DNA of 64,000 bases, from positions 1,612,001 to 1,676,000 of the forward strand of contig NZ_AP023410.1 in NCBI RefSeq assembly GCF_000193495.2, given 5' to 3'. The notes beneath the pieces are model-generated. The model had not been told where the DNA came from. It was given only the letters and a program-made list of their open reading frames with translations, and ran no database searches. This document shows positions 1-8,342 of this stretch, piece by piece (within the stretch, counting starts at the first letter, position 1; each line of letters starts with the position of its first letter). Source of the DNA: Acetobacter aceti NBRC 14818 (GTDB taxonomy: Bacteria; Pseudomonadota; Alphaproteobacteria; Acetobacterales; Acetobacteraceae). Both the position numbers and the translations under genes were made by a program.

Positions 1-1
1 T

Positions 2-64
2 GACGTCGTCTGGCATCACACGATGAATGCCTCGGCGGTCAAAACCGGAAGCGGCGTCTTCTGA
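2..64 (+). CDS. C-terminal end of an upstream gene (partial)
   Basis: An open frame enters from the left edge and stops with TGA at 62-64, giving about 20 residues that end in TGSGVF. This is compatible with the tail of a gene lying mostly outside the window. Nothing in so short a piece identifies the protein, and the frame could be chance. Confidence 0.3.
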   Translation, partial: DVVWHHTMNASAVKTGSGVF

Positions 65-109
65 GCCCGCATCCGGCATCCCGGATGACGGGTGACATCT
101 GCTTCCTCC

Positions 110-643
110 ATGAAACGGACTCCCTTCATGAAACCTTTCCTGTCTTTACCCCTGTCGGCCATGTTGTCGCTGCTCACTGTTTCTGCTCACGCTCAGGCGG
201 CCAGTCAGAGCGACAGACAGATGATTGCGCACGCCCACTGGCTCAGCGCAGAGCAGGCCCGACCGGCCACATCCTCGGATACCGCCACCCTGAAGGCCGT
301 CCCCGACCTCACGAAAACAGCCGGACAGTATCACGATCTGTGCGGGACACGCGTGACACCCAAAATCCTGCCTCTTGATGTCGGCGGTACTCCCGGCATC
401 CTCACGGCGGTCATCGAAGAAGATCCAGCCTGCTTCGGGGGTGATGGCGCCCGCTACACCCTTCTCGACAGAACGCATCATGTCGTGTGGCAGAACTCTG
501 CTGCCGCCATTGCCATTCTGGAAAGCCGTCATGACGGTGTTCACGATCTGAGTTTCGGAGGACCGGGTCCAAAGACGCCTGTCTGGAGCTGGTCGGCAGC
601 CAGACACGCCTATCAGTTACGCGCCGTCATCGACACAGAATAA
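110..643 (+). CDS. secreted protein of unknown function
   Basis: A 177-residue protein with a clear Sec-type N-terminus: basic start, hydrophobic stretch, and an AHAQA cleavage-like motif around residue 30. The mature part contains two cysteines that could pair (in the DLCGTR and DPACFGG segments), as expected for a periplasmic protein. ATG at 110 is preferred over an upstream GTG at 92; ATG at 128 would also leave a complete signal peptide. No Shine-Dalgarno site separates these choices. The next gene starts 12 bases downstream on the same strand, suggesting co-transcription. No family was recognised. Confidence 0.65.
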   Translation: MKRTPFMKPFLSLPLSAMLSLLTVSAHAQAASQSDRQMIAHAHWLSAEQARPATSSDTATLKAVPDLTKTAGQYHDLCGTRVTPKILPLDVGGTPGILTAVIEEDPACFGGDGARYTLLDRTHHVVWQNSAAAIAILESRHDGVHDLSFGGPGPKTPVWSWSAARHAYQLRAVIDTE

Positions 644-655
644 AAAGAACCCGCC

Positions 656-1204
656 ATGAACAGGAATGACATCGATTTTGAAGGGATCAGGGCCCGGTTG
701 GGTGTGTTCTGGAACACGCCGGATGAACTGACTCTGGCTGCGCTGGGCAGCACCGTTCTGGCGGGGTTTCTGTCCTGTGCGTACCGCCATGTCGAACGCG
801 GCATGAATTCGGTTCAGCACGCCGGCTTCAGCGGGTTTCATATTCTGGGCATCATACTCTGCCTGACCATCGCCTGTTTTGGTGCATCGTGGTTGAGCCG
901 GAAGCGCGCCTCCTTCAATATCCCTCGTCTTTACTGTGATCGCGCGTCATGGAGCATGGCGCTGTTCTGTCTCGTCAGGATCTACGTTTTTCTGCAATCA
1001 TCGCAGACAGAGACAAGCCGCTTTCTTTTTGCGTTCTCGAGCTTCCATCTCTATTTCACACCCGGTTCCGGCATTCTGTTTCTCCTTGCTGCTCCCGTCC
1101 TGCTGTGGCGAGCAGCCCGGATCGAGAAGGCACTGGAGGTGGACAGACAGCAGGACGGGAGAGAGCCTGAACTGCTGCCGCCACATGATGACAAAAACGA
1201 CTGA
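656..1204 (+). CDS. integral membrane protein of unknown function
   Basis: A 182-residue protein with about four hydrophobic segments (roughly residues 24-44, 60-80, 97-113 and 133-155) and a charged hydrophilic C-terminal tail ending in HDDKND. It follows the secreted protein gene by 12 bases, so the two probably form an operon. No catalytic motif or known family was recognised. A cytoplasmic-membrane location is inferred from hydropathy read by eye. Confidence 0.6.
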   Translation: MNRNDIDFEGIRARLGVFWNTPDELTLAALGSTVLAGFLSCAYRHVERGMNSVQHAGFSGFHILGIILCLTIACFGASWLSRKRASFNIPRLYCDRASWSMALFCLVRIYVFLQSSQTETSRFLFAFSSFHLYFTPGSGILFLLAAPVLLWRAARIEKALEVDRQQDGREPELLPPHDDKND

Positions 1205-1260
1205 ACGGCAACCGGCCTTCCATGTGGAAAGCTGGCGCGGTTCATTCCGTCACGCACACA

Positions 1261-2034
1261 TTACTCACGCACACGTCTGTATGGAGAAGAGAGAGAACGT
1301 CGCTTCCCATATCGTGCATTACGATCCGGCACCAATGTGCGACGTTCCTCCCCGTTGCAGACAAGCTGAGCGACAGCCGCTTCGATGGCTTCTGAACAGA
1401 TGGCCTCCAGCCAGTCCGGGTGCGCCATCATGTCGAGCCAGATCACGCGGAGCAGCGGTCGGCCCGGCTGACTGAACCAGTCCTGCTTGTCCTCCAGACG
1501 GTCCAGAGAGGCTTCCTCGACATCCGCCCGGCAGATCCGGTCGGAGCCCAGCATGCCCATCACCTCGATGCAGACCAGCGGGGTCTCCTCATCCGGTGCG
1601 CAGAGACCGAAATCGCTGCGCAGATAACGCCCTTCTTCCAGCCAGGGATGGCAGCACACGTCCAGTTCATCGGGAACCAGCTGCACGAGGGTTTCCCAGA
1701 CAATCCGCTCGGGTGCGGAGTCCAGTGTCGTACCGTCGGACGCCTGCTGTCCCGATCGTGGCAGATCCGGATAACGCCGGGCGAGCGCCTCCAGCACCCG
1801 CCGCCAGTCACCGAGGCTTTCGCCCAGCTGGTCCAGATGCCGGGCCTCGGGGCCGCAATAGCGCATCATGGTCGAGACCGGCGGTGCGCCCAGCCGTTCG
1901 GTGAGTGCTGCCATGAACTGCAGGTCCTCGTCTGTCGCATCCCACGGCGAGAGGCGACGGGTCTGGCGAAGACGGCGACTGGTGCGGGATACGCCATGTG
2001 GGCCTGTCTGATGGCGTGAGGTCTGATAACGCAT
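1261..2034 (-). CDS. uncharacterised protein, possible PD-(D/E)XK-like nuclease fold
   Basis: A 257-residue protein starting at an ATG that has AGGA eight bases upstream; the longer upstream frame is not needed. The N-terminal 30 residues are very basic (many Arg/His/Ser). The C-terminal half shows a spacing reminiscent of PD-(D/E)XK or DUF559-type nucleases: Glu114 in a helix, SDFGL with Asp141, a CIEVMG strand with Glu157, then an Asp/Lys-rich helix and an LLRVIW strand. The classical lysine after the second acid is not in place, so activity is uncertain. It is the last gene of a three-gene minus-strand run and follows a strong hairpin at 2054-2085. Confidence 0.5.
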   Translation of the reverse strand: MRYQTSRHQTGPHGVSRTSRRLRQTRRLSPWDATDEDLQFMAALTERLGAPPVSTMMRYCGPEARHLDQLGESLGDWRRVLEALARRYPDLPRSGQQASDGTTLDSAPERIVWETLVQLVPDELDVCCHPWLEEGRYLRSDFGLCAPDEETPLVCIEVMGMLGSDRICRADVEEASLDRLEDKQDWFSQPGRPLLRVIWLDMMAHPDWLEAICSEAIEAAVAQLVCNGEERRTLVPDRNARYGKRRSLSSPYRRVRE

Positions 2035-2053
2035 GATGAAAATCCTGTGCAGA

Positions 2054-2085
2054 GCCATCGGACAGAAGGGTTTCTGTCCGATGGC
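2054..2085. repeat. perfect 14-bp hairpin upstream of an unknown gene
   Basis: Arms gccatcggacagaa (2054-2067) and ttctgtccgatggc (2072-2085) are perfectly complementary around a 4-base loop. It lies between two minus-strand genes, just upstream of the ribosome-binding site of the 1261-2034 gene. There is no T-run on the minus side, so a simple intrinsic terminator is not favoured. A processing or attenuation element is possible. Confidence 0.7.
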
Positions 2086-2124
2086 AGAGTGATGACCAGA
2101 GTTGATGGAGAGATGATCCGGCAT

Positions 2125-2358
2125 TCACGCCGAAGCGGGACTGTCCATGACCTCCTGAAGCGTCTCGCCAAAATCTTCGAGGAGATCACCGAGCAGCAGC
2201 ACATGGCCTTCCAGCGGGCGGCCAAACGGCAGCGTGTCGTCCGGACCGTCATCGCGGGCGACACACAGGGCGGGCAGCAGCACGTCGTGCATCTGCAGCC
2301 AGACATCGATCAGCCGGTCGAGGCCAGTGCGGGGCAGAGAGAAATGTTCGGCAGACAT
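2125..2358 (-). CDS. small acidic protein of unknown function
   Basis: A 77-residue acidic protein starting MSAEHFSLPR, with AAGGA about ten bases upstream of the ATG. It contains Leu-rich helical stretches (DRLIDVWLQMHDVLL and GHVLLLGDLLEDFGE) and no cysteine pair or metal motif. It sits between two other uncharacterised minus-strand genes, all of which have recognisable ribosome-binding sites, so a small operon is likely. Nothing in it points to a biochemical role; small acidic partners of DNA-binding proteins look like this, but that is a guess. Confidence 0.45.
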   Translation of the reverse strand: MSAEHFSLPRTGLDRLIDVWLQMHDVLLPALCVARDDGPDDTLPFGRPLEGHVLLLGDLLEDFGETLQEVMDSPASA

Positions 2359-2496
2359 AAAGGGGTAATCCTTGTTCCTGCCTGCCCTGCAGACGCAGAT
2401 CGACACCGGCACGCTCCTGAAGCGTCCGGTGACCGAAAAGCCGTCTGGGGCAGGCCATGAAAAAAGCAGGGGTTGGGAGAGAGAGAAAAAAAGCGT

Positions 2497-3264
2497 TCAG
2501 TGGCCCCGGCAAGACAGATCGACCGGCAGCAGATCATCCTCTTCGGGACATTCGAGCACACCGAGATGTTCCAGGCCGGCCTGCAGGCTGTAGCCGGGCG
2601 CGCACGCCGTGCTGAACCAGCGCGGATCAACAGCCAGACCGTTGATGACAGGGGCAGCCTCCACCGCTGTAGAGGCTGACAGGCAGATCAGGTTCGACGG
2701 ATTGATCTGCCGGCTCAGGGCGTCGAACAGCAACAGATCCCTTTGCGGATCTGTCAGCCCCAGCAGGTCTTCTGGTGCCAGACCCGCCAGCCGCCCGCTG
2801 GACGCGGCATGCACGATCAGACTCATCGGCGTATGGAACATCAGATGCGGCCAGAGCTCCCGGGCCGCGCGATGCAGGCACAGGCCCGGCAGGGCCAGTG
2901 CGGGGTCGTCCTCCGCGAGAAAGCGCCGCAGGAAATGGTAGTTGAAGACGGCGATGGCGTTCGGAGCCTCCATGCCCTCTTCGGCGAAGACCAGCGATTC
3001 ATCGAAGCACAGCCGTCCGCTGGCGTCGTGATGCAGCTCCATCGTGCGGACGTAATCCCATACCGTCGAAACGGTGAGAGGGGTCCAGAGGATATTCTGC
3101 ACCACGACCACGAAGCGGCTGCCCTCGGTAAAGCCGGTCATGGGTCTGGCCGGCCACCAGCTGATCAGACGCAACCGAAGGGACGTGAGCTGTCCCACAC
3201 CGTCAGAGCGGAACGCACTGACCGGCGAGGCGGGAGAGAAAAAGGAAGACGAAATTCGTATCAT
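2497..3264 (-). CDS. uncharacterised protein, first gene of a three-gene run
   Basis: A 255-residue protein beginning MIRISSSFFSP, with AGGA eight bases before the ATG; upstream in-frame starts lack such a site. The body is mixed alpha/beta with a His/Leu-rich middle part (residues about 100-160) and an acidic segment near the end (CPEEDDLLPVD). It has no signal peptide and no recognised domain. With the 77-residue and 257-residue genes downstream it forms a minus-strand set that looks like accessory cargo. Function unknown. Confidence 0.5.
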   Translation of the reverse strand: MIRISSSFFSPASPVSAFRSDGVGQLTSLRLRLISWWPARPMTGFTEGSRFVVVVQNILWTPLTVSTVWDYVRTMELHHDASGRLCFDESLVFAEEGMEAPNAIAVFNYHFLRRFLAEDDPALALPGLCLHRAARELWPHLMFHTPMSLIVHAASSGRLAGLAPEDLLGLTDPQRDLLLFDALSRQINPSNLICLSASTAVEAAPVINGLAVDPRWFSTACAPGYSLQAGLEHLGVLECPEEDDLLPVDLSCRGH

Positions 3265-3719
3265 GAAACATGTCCTGAAAGGCGAGGAAGGACACGGCGA
3301 GGGCACACAGGCCCAGACGCCACGTTCTTCTCTCTGGGAACGAAGGGACCAGTCCCTTCATCGACAGCCCTCAGAACCGAGGATGTCGCCCTGTCCGATC
3401 GTCTTCTCACAGACCTTGTCTTCCGGTTTCCCGGATGCAGACTTTGACGGGGTCAAAGTCGCGCCGTCAGGCGCGCATCCGGCGACGTTCGAAGGACCAT
3501 GCGAAAAATGGCGGATAACCGTCGTTTTTCGGCGTTTTGCGTGCGCCCTGCGCACCAAAATGCGGTATCGTGCCTTAAATCAGGGTCGAAGCAGCCGATT
3601 GACGCTTATTTCAGCGAATGACAGGTCACCGAACCTCATTATTTTCGGAGAAAATGACGCCATTCTGAGACGGGACAGGCTGTCATGGCTCTGGTGTGAC
3701 GGCATATTGGAGAGCGTCA
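3265..3719. other. intergenic stretch, no clear gene
   Basis: Several open frames run through this stretch on both strands, but none has a convincing start or composition. It presumably carries the promoter of the leftward run starting at 3264. A short inverted repeat (gcgccgtcaggcgcg, near 3460) is the only structure noted. Confidence 0.4.
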
Positions 3720-3840
3720 TGCTGTCCCGTGATGCCGCTCTTGATGATGTCATCGTATTTCAGCGTGCCTACGCTTGCGGAAATGATATCACGACAGATG
3801 ACGTCATACGGATAAGGCCAGACGAACCCATGAATATCTG

Positions 3841-4227
3841 TTGGTTGATGACTGGAAAATCCGATGCAGACGAACTTTGATCACAGAGGATGTCATTCCA
3901 ATCGCATTGAAATCGGGGCTATCGGGAGACAGCGACATCATCTACCAGGCAAATTCGGATAGCGCGTTCATCATGTCCGGTTTTTGCGAGATGGGTTGCA
4001 GCGCAAGGAGGCTGCATGTTTATCTCGATAAAAATGGTGAAATGCAGGCGGTCGCCTTTCAGGGCGTTCAACCGGACAGCAAGATGGACATACAGCATAC
4101 GCCACCCGCCCCTTGCGTGCTTGCGTTCGTACGTGAACCCTATGCACACGAGCATCTTATCCAGTTTATCCGTGTGATATCCCAGAGAGAAATCGACGAC
4201 CTGGCGGCGTCAGGAGAAAGGCGGTAA
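3841..4227 (+). CDS. possible small secreted-type protein, start unclear or frameshifted
   Basis: A 128-residue frame opening with TTG. Its later part reads like a small beta-rich domain (LHVYLDKNGEMQAVAFQG) with a Cys-containing motif (GFCEMGC) and a His-rich end (YAHEHLIQF). No signal peptide or good ribosome-binding site precedes it. A second frame (ATG at 3720, 53 residues, ending near 3881) overlaps its start, so the two could be halves of one gene separated by a frameshift. This interpretation is tentative. Confidence 0.35.
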   Translation: MVDDWKIRCRRTLITEDVIPIALKSGLSGDSDIIYQANSDSAFIMSGFCEMGCSARRLHVYLDKNGEMQAVAFQGVQPDSKMDIQHTPPAPCVLAFVREPYAHEHLIQFIRVISQREIDDLAASGERR

Positions 4228-4235
4228 TTTGGCCG

Positions 4236-4313
4236 CATATGGGAGGTCGACGTGGACAGCGCCAATTGTCGACCTCATATGAATGCTCCGGTCGATTACC
4301 GACCGGAGCATTC
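4236..4313. repeat. two adjacent strong hairpins
   Basis: The first hairpin pairs catatgggaggtcgac (4236-4251) with gtcgacctcatatg (4268-4281), with small interruptions. The second pairs gaatgctccggtcg (4281-4294) perfectly with cgaccggagcattc (4300-4313) around a 5-base loop. They abut directly downstream of the 3841-4227 frame. No T-run follows on either strand, so they are not textbook intrinsic terminators. They could be a transcript 3' end, a protein-binding palindrome pair or a mobile-element remnant. Confidence 0.7.
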
Positions 4314-4533
4314 GTCCTACCGTAATTTTGTGCGGGACAGTAATGAGCCTAAGCAGACGAATACTTATCGCGTATCAGCCTGCCACTATCTCTGAAACAA
4401 AGGGAGCGGCTTGAGTAGGAATGTTCATGCGCAATGATAGCAAAGCCAATACGTTTTATGAAAAATCCATTGGATCGGTCAGAAATTCAGAAAAATAACT
4501 TTCCCACTCATGCCGGCCTCTCAACACACTTCT

Positions 4534-5469
4534 TTATTGCTTCGTCCACCAGCGCTCCTGTGCATTCCGACATGTTTTCCAGCCAGCCTTTTCTAATTCC
4601 ATACATAATCGACGCGTTTGCGCAGTTCCAATCGGCCATGGTCGTTCAAAAAACGCTTCAACTATTCGCTTTGAAGTCAGCAATTCCTGACTTGCTGATG
4701 CCCATATTTCAAAAATACCTGGATCGAATTGGTCAAGAGCGACATCAAGGGTTGTCTGCTGTTGGTCTTCCTTGAAAAATGCGTCATCTTTACGCCCTTT
4801 ACCTCCAAAAAGCAGGTCGAAAACTGCCGCTTCAGCTAACAGTGCACCAAATTTATCAACTGGATCTTTCCGAAGAAAAAACGCATTATTTTTAAATTCG
4901 ATCCCTCCGAAAAATAATCCAACCGAAACCTTCTCCGGGGGTGGCCAGCCGAAGTCGTCCACGGGATTTCTCTGAGCATTGTAAGCAGCTCGAAGTTTAG
5001 CCTCTTCTTCGTTGAAGCAACGCTCGAGGCGACTGCGGAGAACGTAGCTCGTAAAGGCTTCAGGAATAAGATAGTACCACTCTTTAGACTCAACCTCGTA
5101 CCACTGCCGGTTTATGGGATCTCTTCTTTCCAGTTTTCCACTTTCCTGACCTATCCGCTGGTTTTCACGTGCCCAGAGAGAAATTGCCGCTGACGAGTAA
5201 TACCCTTTGACCGGGTCGAGTTCTTTTCCAGATGAAGACGCTTTCGCAGCCAGCGAGATTTCATTCCATGCCTCCTTGGCACCGACATTGCCTTTTACAA
5301 GTGCTGGGTAGTGTTCATCCAGATTTTCTGGCCACACCGCCACCCACTGCTCGCAAGCAATATTCCACATCTCTGCGGCACCTGTTTCAGCATTAAGACG
5401 CGTATGACCTTTCAGCCATTCAATGCGCTCGATCGTAGAAAAGTAATCCGGATCGCTGATTTGTATCAT
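4534..5469 (-). CDS. hypothetical protein, AT-richer accessory gene
   Basis: A 311-residue soluble protein with a GGGAG ribosome-binding site six bases before the ATG. It is rich in Trp, Glu and Phe, with repeated short motifs such as GLFFGGIEFKNNAFFLRKDP and LLFGGKGRKDDAFFKED, which look like an internal duplication around residues 185-240. No signal peptide or membrane segment is seen. Base composition is AT-richer than the housekeeping genes in the window, suggesting acquisition. No family recognised. Confidence 0.6.
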   Translation of the reverse strand: MIQISDPDYFSTIERIEWLKGHTRLNAETGAAEMWNIACEQWVAVWPENLDEHYPALVKGNVGAKEAWNEISLAAKASSSGKELDPVKGYYSSAAISLWARENQRIGQESGKLERRDPINRQWYEVESKEWYYLIPEAFTSYVLRSRLERCFNEEEAKLRAAYNAQRNPVDDFGWPPPEKVSVGLFFGGIEFKNNAFFLRKDPVDKFGALLAEAAVFDLLFGGKGRKDDAFFKEDQQQTTLDVALDQFDPGIFEIWASASQELLTSKRIVEAFFERPWPIGTAQTRRLCMELEKAGWKTCRNAQERWWTKQ

Positions 5470-5888
5470 TTCAGTCTCCCTGTTTGTCTACGGTGACGCT
5501 AACCGCGTGACATCGAGAAAATCCAGAAAAATTAAAGCACAAAATAAAAACACATGCTTTTATGTCGACCGGATTTACAGTGCGAAATAGTCATGGAGCA
5601 TTACGGATTACTATGGAGCGTTTCCGTATGTGATTTGAAGCCTTAAATCACTTTATCGTGATACTGTTTTGTGAAAGCCCAGCATCGCCGACCGCTCTCT
5701 GCCACGACTCTGGATAACGACTCTCACGCTCCAATTACCTGGTGAGCATCCGCGTACGTATGCTGCCATCGGATGACGAACGACATCTATGATAGGGCTG
5801 GTGCCCCAATGATTCACGACATCATCTGGAGGCATTGGTTCTGGATGAAAGTGGGGCCGTTGTTCAATGGAGCCAAGAGCTTCGACGT
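5470..5888. other. intergenic stretch before the IS5-like element
   Basis: The first hundred bases are AT-rich and probably hold the promoter of the leftward 4534-5469 gene. The remainder has only short open frames (for example a 60-residue minus frame at 5653-5835) without support. No tRNA or other RNA gene is evident. Confidence 0.4.
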
Positions 5889-7156
5889 GGAGGGTTCGAA
5901 GAACCCTTGATTGATTACTCTTGCGCCTGATTTCTGGTTCCTGGTCCTGATTTTCACTCTGCGTTTTGAGCAGAGAGAGGGTTTCATGCTCTGGATTGCT
6001 ACGCGGCGGCGTTAATCCGCTCCAGGAGGAGAAAGCGGCGCATATTATAGACGATATTGGCCTGCCCGATCCTCATGGTGCCCGCGTTAAGCCTACGGTT
6101 CGGACGAACAGTCCCGTCTGTGATTTCTGATCGGCAAAGACATGCTCGACGCGGGATCGGATCACTGATTTTCCTGCGTTGGATCGCTGGATATGGCGGG
6201 GCATGGGTTTGAGGTGCGGCTTTTTCCTGTGAACCTTCGAGACAAAGCCCTGCTTTTCCATGAAGTCCTCATTGGCTTTTGAGCGGTAGGCTGTGTCTGC
6301 CCAGACCGTTGAGGCTGTATTGCTTTTATCAAGCAAGCCCTCTCTCAATCGCGCGCCGTCACTGGCAGCGGCATCTGTCGTCTTCCATTTGCGGATCAGC
6401 CGAAATTTCCTATCGATGGAGATGTGCGACTTGTAACCAAAAAACGGGATGGCCAGATCCGTTGCGGGCATACTCCCGTCTTCCTGTCGCTTCGCTTTCG
6501 TGAATTTCAGGGTCCAGCGCGCATGCCTGTCCTTGTGGGACAGCTTTGCCGGTTTATCCTGCCAGTCCTGTGGGATCCGTCCTTCCCGCAGATCAGTCTT
6601 TTCATCGTTGGTATTGCGCTGCTTCGGAGCCGCTACCAGCGTGGCATCCAGGATTTGGCCTGACATCGGCAGATAACCAGCGTTACGCAGGGTCGCATCA
6701 AAGCGGTTGAACAAAATATCAATTGCTCCCGCCTGTGTCAGACGCTCCCTGAACAGCCAGATGGTTTTGGCACCAGGCACACGGTCCGACAGCCCCAGAT
6801 CTAAAAAGCGCATGAAGGAGAGACGGTCATTGATCAGGTATTCCGTTCGTTCATCGGACAGATTGTTCAGCGTCTGGATCACCAGGATTTTGAACATCAG
6901 CACCGGATCAAACGGCGGACGACCGCCTTTACTGCCGTCTGCATAGGCCAGCGCTTTATCCAGATCAGGACGAAATGCTTCGAAATTCACAGTCCGGGAA
7001 AAGGCTTCGAGCTGATCACCAAGCCCGCTCAAACGAGAAAGCCGCTCTTCAACATCAAAGAAACCGGGCTGTTTCATGTCGCCACTCCTCCAATAAAAAC
7101 CGGAAAAATGGAATCACAGAGAGGGCCTCAAAACCAATAGGTTTTTCGAACCCTCC
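5889..7156 (-). mobile_element. IS5-family insertion sequence, copy 1 (transposase frameshifted)
   Basis: About 1.27 kb bounded by imperfect terminal inverted repeats: ggagggttcgaagaacc at the left end, and the reverse complement of ggagggttcgaaaaacc at the right end. It encodes one transposase on the minus strand. The second copy at 22415-23704 has the same ends and opposite orientation. The bases flanking this copy do not form an obvious target duplication, which suggests rearrangement after insertion. The right end abuts an IS110-family transposase remnant. Confidence 0.85.
5999..7077 (-). pseudogene. IS5-family transposase, C-terminal frameshift
   Basis: The intact part begins MKQPGFFDVEERLSRL and aligns by eye with the complete transposase at 22493-23572, with few substitutions. 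It keeps the catalytic-type segments of IS5 transposases, including the ILDATLVAAPKQ strand and the SRVEHVFADQ region. After TVGL the frame is lost: one base is missing relative to the other copy near 6081-6090, causing a stop at 6073-6075. The remaining 25 codons (MRIGQANIV... to TAG at 5999) are still readable in another frame. Loss of the last residues probably inactivates it. Confidence 0.8.
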
Positions 7157-7161
7157 AGAAC

Positions 7162-7431
7162 GCCTCTCTTGCCGGCCTGGCGCCCCACGCGCGCGAAAGC
7201 GGCACATGGAAGGGTGCACGGCGAATCTGGGGAGGCCGCCGAAAGGTTCGCGAAGCCCTCTATATAGCAGCCCTGTCCGCCTCTCACCGCGTGCCCGCGC
7301 TCATCGCCATGCAGGACAGGATGCGCGCCAAGGGCAAGGCGCCAAAGACAATCCTCATCGCCGTCGCACGACAACTGCTCGTCATACTCAATGCCATGAT
7401 CCAGAAACAACAGCCGCAGCAGATCAATTGA
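7162..7431 (+). pseudogene. IS110-family transposase, C-terminal remnant
   Basis: About 89 residues with no start, cut at the IS5-like element's right end. The segment LAGLAPHARESGTWKGARR followed by a GGRR.VREALY..ALSAS block and a final KAPKT.L.AVARQLL..LNAM block is the signature of the Transposase_20 part of IS110/IS116/IS902 transposases. The N-terminal DEDD catalytic domain is absent. The matching 5' half was not found on the other side of the IS5-like copy. Confidence 0.8.
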
Positions 7432-7548
7432 TCAACACAGTTGCCCCCAACGGGTGGCCTTTTTGTGCTCGAAATACGCCGCAGGATGCAAATGAGATTC
7501 AAAGCAGGAGTGAAAACACATGTGCATGGCGACTGAAGCAAGCTCGTT

Positions 7549-8342
7549 TTAAAGAGGTGAGGCAGCAGAATATCCCAGCTGTAACAAAATCTCACGTCGC
7601 AACTTTAAAAAATAGGGATCATCCCTGTGGCGCTGGAAAGGCGCATCTACACGGATATCGGACAGTACGCGCGAACGGTTCGCGCCGCCCAGAACGATCA
7701 CGCGCGTCGCCAGAAAGAGGGCTTCATCAACATCGTGAGTGACCATGATCGCGGTGAAATCACGTTCTTTCCACAGTCTGTGTAACTCCGTCTGCATCGT
7801 GAGCCGGGTCAGGGCGTCCAGCTTTCCCAGCGGTTCGTCGAGGATAAGCATGCGTGGATGGTTAACCAGCGCGCGTGCGAGCGCCGTACGCTGGGCCATT
7901 CCGCCTGAAAGCTGGTGCGGCCACGCTTTTTCAAACCCGTTCAGGCCGACGAGACGGATGGCCTCCTCGACAGCCCGCCTATCCCTCTTTCCGGAAATGT
8001 CCTGTGAAAGCGCGACATTCTGGCGTACGGTCCGCCACGGATAGAGCGTCGGGTCCTGAAACATCACGATCCGGTCCGGTCCGGTCCGGGACCGGTGACA
8101 GGCTGGCCGTCCACTTCAATCCAGCCAGCAGCCGGTTTCTCTAGCCCTGCGATCAGACGCAGCAGGGTCGATTTGCCACACCCGGACGGTCCGAGAAGGG
8201 CGACGAACTCACCCGCCTCCACGTTCAGGTTCATCTCGTGAATGACCGGGCGGTAAGCGCCGTCAATCTGATAGCCGTGTTCGACGCCGCGCACATGCAG
8301 GGCCAGTTCCTCGCCCGGCGCTTTCAGTTGAGCTGTCACCAT
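7549..8342 (-). pseudogene. ABC transporter ATPase (SsuB/TauB type), frameshifted in a 5-bp repeat
   Basis: The 5' part (from ATG at 8342) holds the Walker A motif GPSGCGKST and the 3' part holds the signature LSGGMAQR, Walker B MLILDEP and a TH switch. They are in different frames. The break is at 8071-8089, where the pentamer ccggt is repeated; removing one unit restores the sequence [11 protein letters not shown] expected for SsuB/TauB ATPases. Its start overlaps the end of the permease gene, so it is the last gene of the transporter operon. It may be dead, phase-variable, or a sequencing artefact. Confidence 0.85.
8071..8089. repeat. pentanucleotide tandem repeat (ccggt) in ATPase gene
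   Basis: Three full ccggt units plus ccgg. The unit length of 5 is not divisible by three, so each gain or loss changes the reading frame. With the present number the ATPase is out of frame; with one unit fewer it is in frame. Confidence 0.9.

Noticed and set aside
3074-3880. A 268-codon plus-strand frame
   Set aside because: It overlaps the well-started 2497-3264 gene in antisense for its first part and is low-complexity afterwards; only its last 53 codons may belong to a broken gene.
3740-3910. Repeated tgacgtca/gatgtcatc palindromes as a CRE-like regulatory array
   Set aside because: They are few, unevenly spaced and inside open frames; a chance effect of repeated Asp-Val codons is sufficient.
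5880-7160. Target-site duplication around IS copy 1 (and likewise copy 2)
   Set aside because: Flanking bases cgt/aga and cct/atg do not match, within or between copies, so no duplication is claimed.
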